Shown in pieces: positions 44,079 through 47,787 of a stretch of 47,787 nt of DNA. Made by a program: the position numbers and the translations under genes. The notes beneath the pieces are model-generated. The model made no database searches, was not told where the DNA came from, and saw only the letters and a program-made list of their open reading frames with translations. Positions within the stretch are counted from its first letter, which is position 1. Every line of letters begins with the position of its first letter. This DNA comes from Phycisphaerae bacterium (GTDB lineage Bacteria; Planctomycetota; Phycisphaerae; Tepidisphaerales; Tepidisphaeraceae): positions 1 through 47,787 of the forward strand of contig JAUJNJ010000038.1 in assembly GCA_030448225.1 (NCBI GenBank), written 5' to 3'.

Positions 44079-45083
44079 ATGACCGGCCTCTGCACCAGCC
44101 CCCGCTTCGCCGAGCACCGCACCGGGCCGCACCACCCGGAGCGGCCGGACCGGATCCGCGCGGTGCACCGGGCGTTGCGCGAGGCGGGGATGCTCGACTC
44201 GCCGGACCCGTTCCCGGAGTTCCGGATCGACCTGAGCCTCCAGCGGCGCGACGGCGTGAAACTCGTCGAACTTGAGCCGCCGGCGCCGATCGATCTGGCG
44301 TGGCTCCGCACGGTTCACCCGGCGACGTACATCGAGCGCGTCGAACAGATCGCCGCCCACGGCGGCGGCGTGCTCGATCAGGGGGACACGCCGATCGGGC
44401 CGGAGAGCTACGAGATCGCCCGCCTCGGCGCGGGTGCCGTGCTGCGGTGCTGCGACGCGGTGACCGGCGGCTACGTCCGCCGCGCGTTCGCCGCCGTGCG
44501 CCCGCCCGGCCACCACGCCGAGCCGGACCGGCCGATGGGGTTCTGCCTCTTCTCGAACGTCGCCGTTGGCGCGCGCTACCTCCAGCGGCACCACGGGGTC
44601 GGGCGGATCGCGATCGTCGACTTCGACGTCCACCACGGCAACGGCACGCAGGCCGCGTTCGAGGACGACCCGAGCGTCCTGTTCATCAGCCTCCACCAGC
44701 ACCCCAAGACGTGCTACCCCGGCTCCGGCTACGACTGGGAGATCGGCGTCGGCGCCGGCCGCGGGTACACGATCAACCTCCCGTTCCAGCCGGGTTCCGA
44801 CGACGCCGACTACCTCCGGGTGTTCGACGCGCGCGTGGTCCCCGAACTCGACGAGTTCCGCCCCGAGGTCCTGATGATCTCCGCCGGCTTCGACGGCCAC
44901 CGCGAGGACCCGCTGGCGAGCATGAACCTCAGCGAGGAGTGCTTCGAGCTGATGACCCGCGAGCTCCGCGACGTCGCCGATCAACACTGCAACGGCCGCG
45001 TCGTCAGCGTGATGGAAGGCGGATACAACCTCAGAGCCTTGGGCCGCAGCGTCGTGCGGCACGTGGTGGGATTGAAGGAATGA
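44079..45083 (+). CDS. histone-deacetylase-family amidohydrolase
   Basis: The 334-residue product belongs to the HDAC/AcuC/acetylpolyamine amidohydrolase superfamily, zinc enzymes that remove acyl groups from amines. HPERPDRIRAVHRALREAG is the N-terminal motif. AVRPPGHHAEPDRPMGFCLF carries the tandem active-site histidines, VDFDVHHGNGTQAAF the zinc-binding Asp and His, and MISAGFDGHREDPLASMNLS the second zinc Asp. VMEGGYNLRALGRS has the family's EGGY motif with the transition-state Tyr. All catalytic residues are present. The substrate (acetyl-CoA synthetase, polyamine or other) cannot be told. No Shine-Dalgarno is seen before the ATG. Confidence 0.92.
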   Translation: MTGLCTSPRFAEHRTGPHHPERPDRIRAVHRALREAGMLDSPDPFPEFRIDLSLQRRDGVKLVELEPPAPIDLAWLRTVHPATYIERVEQIAAHGGGVLDQGDTPIGPESYEIARLGAGAVLRCCDAVTGGYVRRAFAAVRPPGHHAEPDRPMGFCLFSNVAVGARYLQRHHGVGRIAIVDFDVHHGNGTQAAFEDDPSVLFISLHQHPKTCYPGSGYDWEIGVGAGRGYTINLPFQPGSDDADYLRVFDARVVPELDEFRPEVLMISAGFDGHREDPLASMNLSEECFELMTRELRDVADQHCNGRVVSVMEGGYNLRALGRSVVRHVVGLKE

Positions 45084-45093
45084 GACGATTGAA

Positions 45094-45371
45094 AGATCGG
45101 ATCATCGAATCATCGGATCATCGGATCATCGGATCACCTGAGGATTGGATCAGCAGCGGAAGGATGAAGCGGAGCCTTCTCGTGTCTTTCATGCTTCATC
45201 CTTCTGCCCCTCATCCTTCCGCGCGATTGCACCCTCGCCCCTGCCCTCTCCCGGCGATGCCCCTTTCAGCCGCAGGCCCGAAGGGCCCGCTGTCTTTCGT
45301 CTACATAGAACCGAACTGCGGTCGGTTGCATTTCCACTGATCCGATGATTCGATCTTGCAATGATCCGATC
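45094..45371. repeat. nested hairpins with GGATCATC and GGAAGGATGA arms
   Basis: The outer left arm (45094-45136) is a tandem of CGGATCAT. The outer right arm (45338-45371) reads TGATCCGATGATTCGATC then TTGCAATGATCCGATC. Inside, GCGGAAGGATGAAGC (45156-45170) pairs with GCTTCATCC to CATCCTTCCGC (45193-45222). A GGCCCGAAGGGCCC hairpin lies at 45276-45289. The dipeptidase ATG (45361) lies within the outer right arm. No gene is seen elsewhere in 45084-45360. Confidence 0.8.
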
Positions 45372-46473
45372 CCGCCCCCCTTTCATCGTCGACGCCCACC
45401 TCGATCTCGCCTACAACGCCATGCGCGGCCGTGAGGTGCTGCGGCCGGCGATCGAGCAGACGCCGGACAAGGAGGGCATCCCGACCGTCGGCCTGCCCGA
45501 TCTTCGGGCCGGCGGCGTCGGCCTCGTGTGCGCGACGATCTTCTGCGAGCCCGACGCCGACGGCCCCGCCGCCTTCCGCACGCCCGACGGCGCGGCCGAG
45601 GCCGCCCGCCGGCAACTCGACTGGTACCGCGCGCGGGAGGGGGCCGGCGAGATGCGATTCGTCCGCTCGCCGGGCGAGTTGCCGCGGGCGGAAGACGAGG
45701 ATGGACGATCGAAGATGGAGGATGGAGGAAAGGCACGGCTGGCCGCCTCGCTTCCTCCATCCTCCACCCTCCATCCTCCATCCTCGCCCGCTGCTCTCCC
45801 CGCGATCCTCCTGCTCGAAGGGGCCGACCCGATCCGCACGCCCGTCGAGGTGGCGGGTTGGGTGGAGGCGGGGATGCGGATCGTCGGCCTCGCGTGGCGG
45901 AAATCCCGCTACGCCGGCGGCACAGGGAACCCGGGACCGCTGACCGGCGAGGGGGCGGCGCTCGTGCGGGAACTCGACCGCTTCGGCATCATCCATGACG
46001 CGTCGCATCTGGCCGAGGAGGCGTTCTGGCAACTGCTCGACGCCAGCGGCGGGCCGCTCATCGCGTCGCACTCGAACTGCCGCGCGTTCGTGCCGACCGA
46101 CCGGCAACTGTCCGACGACATGGCCAAGGCGATTTTCGCCCGCGGCGGCGTGATCGGGATCAACTTCTACGACCGCTTCCTCCTGCCGCCGGACGAGTAC
46201 GCGACGAAGCGCCGCGCCACGCTGGCCGACGTCGTCCGCCACGTGCGGCATTTGTGCGACCTCGCCGGCAGCGACCGGCATGTCGGCCTCGGCACCGACA
46301 TGGACGGCGGCCTCGGCCGCGATGAGATCCCGCAGGAAATTATCACCGCCGCCGATTTGCCAAAGGTCGCCGACGCCCTCTCCGCCGCCGGCTTCGGCGA
46401 CGACGTGGTGCGCGGGATCATGGGCGGGAACTGGATGGCGTACTTCCAAGCTCACCTGCCGCCGGTGGCGTGA
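45361..46473 (+). CDS. membrane dipeptidase family (peptidase M19) with repeat-derived insertion
   Basis: The product has 370 residues and belongs to the M19 zinc dipeptidase family (renal dipeptidase-like). FIVDAHLDLAYNAM carries the DAHxD zinc motif, LLLEGADPI the bridging glutamate, IIHDASHLAEEAFWQLL and LIASHSNCRAFVP the zinc and substrate histidines, and HVGLGTDMDGGLG the GxDxDG motif. No signal peptide is present, so it is cytoplasmic. Residues of about 112-142 (EDEDGRSKMEDGGKARLAAS then LPPSSTLHPPSSP) are encoded by an in-frame hairpin array and have no counterpart expected in the family. The ATG lies in the arm of another hairpin. The last 56 bases overlap the convergent zinc-ribbon gene. 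Confidence 0.9.
   Translation: MIRSRPPFIVDAHLDLAYNAMRGREVLRPAIEQTPDKEGIPTVGLPDLRAGGVGLVCATIFCEPDADGPAAFRTPDGAAEAARRQLDWYRAREGAGEMRFVRSPGELPRAEDEDGRSKMEDGGKARLAASLPPSSTLHPPSSPAALPAILLLEGADPIRTPVEVAGWVEAGMRIVGLAWRKSRYAGGTGNPGPLTGEGAALVRELDRFGIIHDASHLAEEAFWQLLDASGGPLIASHSNCRAFVPTDRQLSDDMAKAIFARGGVIGINFYDRFLLPPDEYATKRRATLADVVRHVRHLCDLAGSDRHVGLGTDMDGGLGRDEIPQEIITAADLPKVADALSAAGFGDDVVRGIMGGNWMAYFQAHLPPVA
45695..45786. repeat. AGGATGG hairpin array inside the dipeptidase gene
   Basis: The left arm is CGAGGATGGACGATCGAAGA, then TGGAGGATGGAGGAAAGG. The right arm is CTTCCTCCATCCTCCACCCT, then CCATCCTCCATCCTCG. The repeating word is AGGATGG. About 20 bases separate the arms. The array keeps the reading frame of the dipeptidase open. 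Confidence 0.8.
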
Positions 46474-47407
46474 CGGCGGCGGGCGCGACAACGTGACCGG
46501 TCCGAGCGGCCGCGCGGTAGGCGAACAGGAGCCGGCCCAGGATCGCGACGGCCCAGAGCGGCACGAGATTCATCGCCAACCAGAATGACCGCGAAACGGT
46601 TAGCGAGGGCCAGCGGAGGATCGACCATAGCTCCGCAAGACCTTCGGCCGACCCGAGCGGCAGACTGGGAATCTTCACGAGCAGGTCTAGCGAGCTGTGT
46701 GCAGTGTCGCGGAGTGATGGGAACGGGAACGAACCCGACAGCCCAAAGATGCTCACGGCGACGACAAGGAAAAGCGCCGATTCTGCGGCGAGCCACCTGC
46801 GCCCCACGCGAAGGGCAAGAATGCAGAGCAACGATGCGACCGCCGCCTGCGACGTGGCGCCGGCGAAGAAGCACAGACTCGCCGCCAACGGCGAGGACCT
46901 GTTTCTCTCCCACACTTCGACCGCCCAGACGAACGGCACGAGCAGGTACGCGGTGCGGGACCATCGCGCGAGGTAGATCCATCGCCGCGGCCACGGCCGG
47001 AGCGGCCGCCCCGGCTCCGCCCGCGTCATCTTCCACACACCGTACCCCCCGCCGACCCACGCGGCCGCAAGTATCGCAAGGATCACGTACCGCCCGGGCG
47101 AGTAGCGGTCGAACATCACGTTCGAGACGTGCCAGATCGCGAGGAAGACGACTCCCACCGTTAGCGCGAACGAGAACAGCAGCGAGTAAAGTCCCTCGAC
47201 GACCTGCCGCGCCCACGCCCCGTCGATTGGCCGGTGCGTCGCCTGCCGTGCGATCTCGGCGTCGACCGACGCGCCGCGATCGTGGCCGCACTCCGGGCAC
47301 GCGCCATCGACCGTCAGGCCCCGCAGGTTGTAGCCGCAGCCGGCGCACGGCACGTCGTCCGGTATCGCCGGCGCCGCCGGCCCTTCCCCACCATCGCCCT
47401 CAATCAT
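46418..47407 (-). CDS. zinc-ribbon membrane protein 2
   Basis: The product has 329 residues. VPCAGCGYNLRGLTVDGACP then ECG is an N-terminal CxxC..CxxC zinc ribbon of the type common in planctomycete membrane proteins. Some seven hydrophobic segments follow (SLLFSFALTVGVVFLAIW, VILAILAAAWVGGGYGVW, TAYLLVPFVWAVEVW, QAAVASLLCILALRVG, SALFLVVAVSIFGLSG, WLAMNLVPLWAVAILG). AGGA lies nine bases before the ATG at 47407. Its 3' end overlaps the tail of the dipeptidase gene on the other strand. It shares only the ribbon and general layout with the gene at 43252. The function is unknown. Confidence 0.75.
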   Translation of the reverse strand: MIEGDGGEGPAAPAIPDDVPCAGCGYNLRGLTVDGACPECGHDRGASVDAEIARQATHRPIDGAWARQVVEGLYSLLFSFALTVGVVFLAIWHVSNVMFDRYSPGRYVILAILAAAWVGGGYGVWKMTRAEPGRPLRPWPRRWIYLARWSRTAYLLVPFVWAVEVWERNRSSPLAASLCFFAGATSQAAVASLLCILALRVGRRWLAAESALFLVVAVSIFGLSGSFPFPSLRDTAHSSLDLLVKIPSLPLGSAEGLAELWSILRWPSLTVSRSFWLAMNLVPLWAVAILGRLLFAYRAAARTGHVVAPAAVTPPAAGELGSTPSSSRP

Positions 47408-47510
47408 GGAGGCATCCTACCCGCCACGCGACCTGAGCCACGGTCTCGCCACCGATCCGATCGCTCGACGCAGGTACAGCACGCTGGGATGTTGCGTGGC
47501 GCCAAGGGAA

Positions 47511-47532
47511 CCGTGGGAGCAAGCTCCCACGG
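47511..47532. repeat. GGGAGC-AA-GCTCCC palindrome, copy 2
   Basis: CCGTGGGAGC, AA, GCTCCCACGG form a perfect 10-bp stem with a two-base centre. The related copy is at 121-141. It lies in the spacer 47408-47615 between divergent genes, near a TTGACA at 47565-47570 that may belong to the promoter of the acetyltransferase. Confidence 0.7.
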
Positions 47533-47615
47533 CGTTCGAGGGCACTTCGCGCCCGCGGGCGGGCTTGACACATCCCCGCTGCCCCGGCGGGCGATCTGCC
47601 CTAAGCTTACTGCAT

Positions 47616-47787
47616 ATGGAGATCCGCCCCGCCACCCCGCGCGACGTGCCGGCCGTGCTGCCGATGGTCGAGAAGGTCTGCGCGTTCCACGAGCAGCTCG
47701 ACCCCGCGAAGTACGGCTTCCTCCCCGACCCGGCGTCGATGTACGCGGGGTGGCTCCGCAAGCAGGCGAGGAACCCCCGAAGTGTCT
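47616..47787 (+). CDS. GNAT-family N-acetyltransferase, partial (runs off the window)
   Basis: The first 57 residues are visible. MEIRPATPRDVPAVLPMVEK is the standard first strand and helix of GNAT acetyltransferases, with the (I)RPATxxDxxAV pattern. The acetyl-CoA-binding motif lies beyond the window edge, so the family call rests on the N-terminus only. No Shine-Dalgarno is seen; CTAAGCTTACTGCAT directly precedes the ATG. Confidence 0.65.
   Translation, partial: MEIRPATPRDVPAVLPMVEKVCAFHEQLDPAKYGFLPDPASMYAGWLRKQARNPRSV

Noticed and set aside
47565..47607. TTGACA and TAAGCT as a promoter for the acetyltransferase
   Set aside because: The spacing is 31 bases, far from the usual 17; only the TTGACA is mentioned as a possibility.

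Overview
The window is high-GC bacterial chromosome, most likely from a planctomycete of the Phycisphaerae/Tepidisphaerales kind. The evidence is four very large secreted proteins with an N-terminal (V/I)E-x-(L/V)E-x-R-x-LF motif resembling the planctomycete LEPR-type sorting signal, a PEP-CTERM protein, two membrane proteins with an N-terminal CxxC..CxxC zinc ribbon, and a DinB/Uma2 gene pair. This lineage call is an inference from gene content. No rRNA, tRNA, CRISPR array, integrase or transposase gene was found.

Layout. At 0.6-7.1 kb are a small coiled-coil secreted protein, nrnA, ribF, a secreted dienelactone hydrolase, a PEP-CTERM protein and a PfkB kinase. At 7.3-12.1 kb is a minus-strand run of envelope genes (two lipoproteins, a small membrane protein, and a large secreted CsgG-like/propeller protein split by frameshifts). 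At 12.1-18.3 kb are guaB, a 1023-residue PQQ-type sugar dehydrogenase with carbohydrate-binding domains, a CheY-like receiver and an HExxH peptidase-like gene. At 18.8-25.5 kb are rlmN, two paralogous secreted cyclophilin-repeat proteins and a DUF2071 protein. At 25.8-32.6 kb are folC, a GT2 glycosyltransferase, a PAP2 protein, a PMT-family glycosyltransferase, an RDD protein and a molybdopterin oxidoreductase. At 32.9-36.7 kb are an 840-residue adhesin-like protein and a protein made of four homing-endonuclease-associated-type repeats. At 37.1-42.2 kb are truB, then sdhC-DinB-Uma2-sdhA. At 42.5-47.8 kb are a lipoprotein, two zinc-ribbon membrane proteins, a histone-deacetylase-like hydrolase, an M19 dipeptidase and the start of a GNAT acetyltransferase.

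Two things stand out beyond the genes. (1) The spacers are packed with palindromic elements: 28-nt REP-like hairpins with a shared NTTTMGCS head, a 135-bp MITE-like element with a flanking hexamer repeat, and at least seven long hairpins whose arms are tandem arrays of a short word private to each locus (for example GTAGTGC, GGATCATC, AGGATGG, GGTGACAAGGTGGACG). One of these lies in frame inside the dipeptidase gene and another supplies that gene's start codon. (2) About eleven genes, including core genes (sdhA, sdhC, truB, folC), are broken by single-base shifts. Consensus indel errors are the likeliest cause, so broken genes are annotated as whole genes with the shift positions given.

All function calls rest on reading motifs by eye. 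No database search was run.
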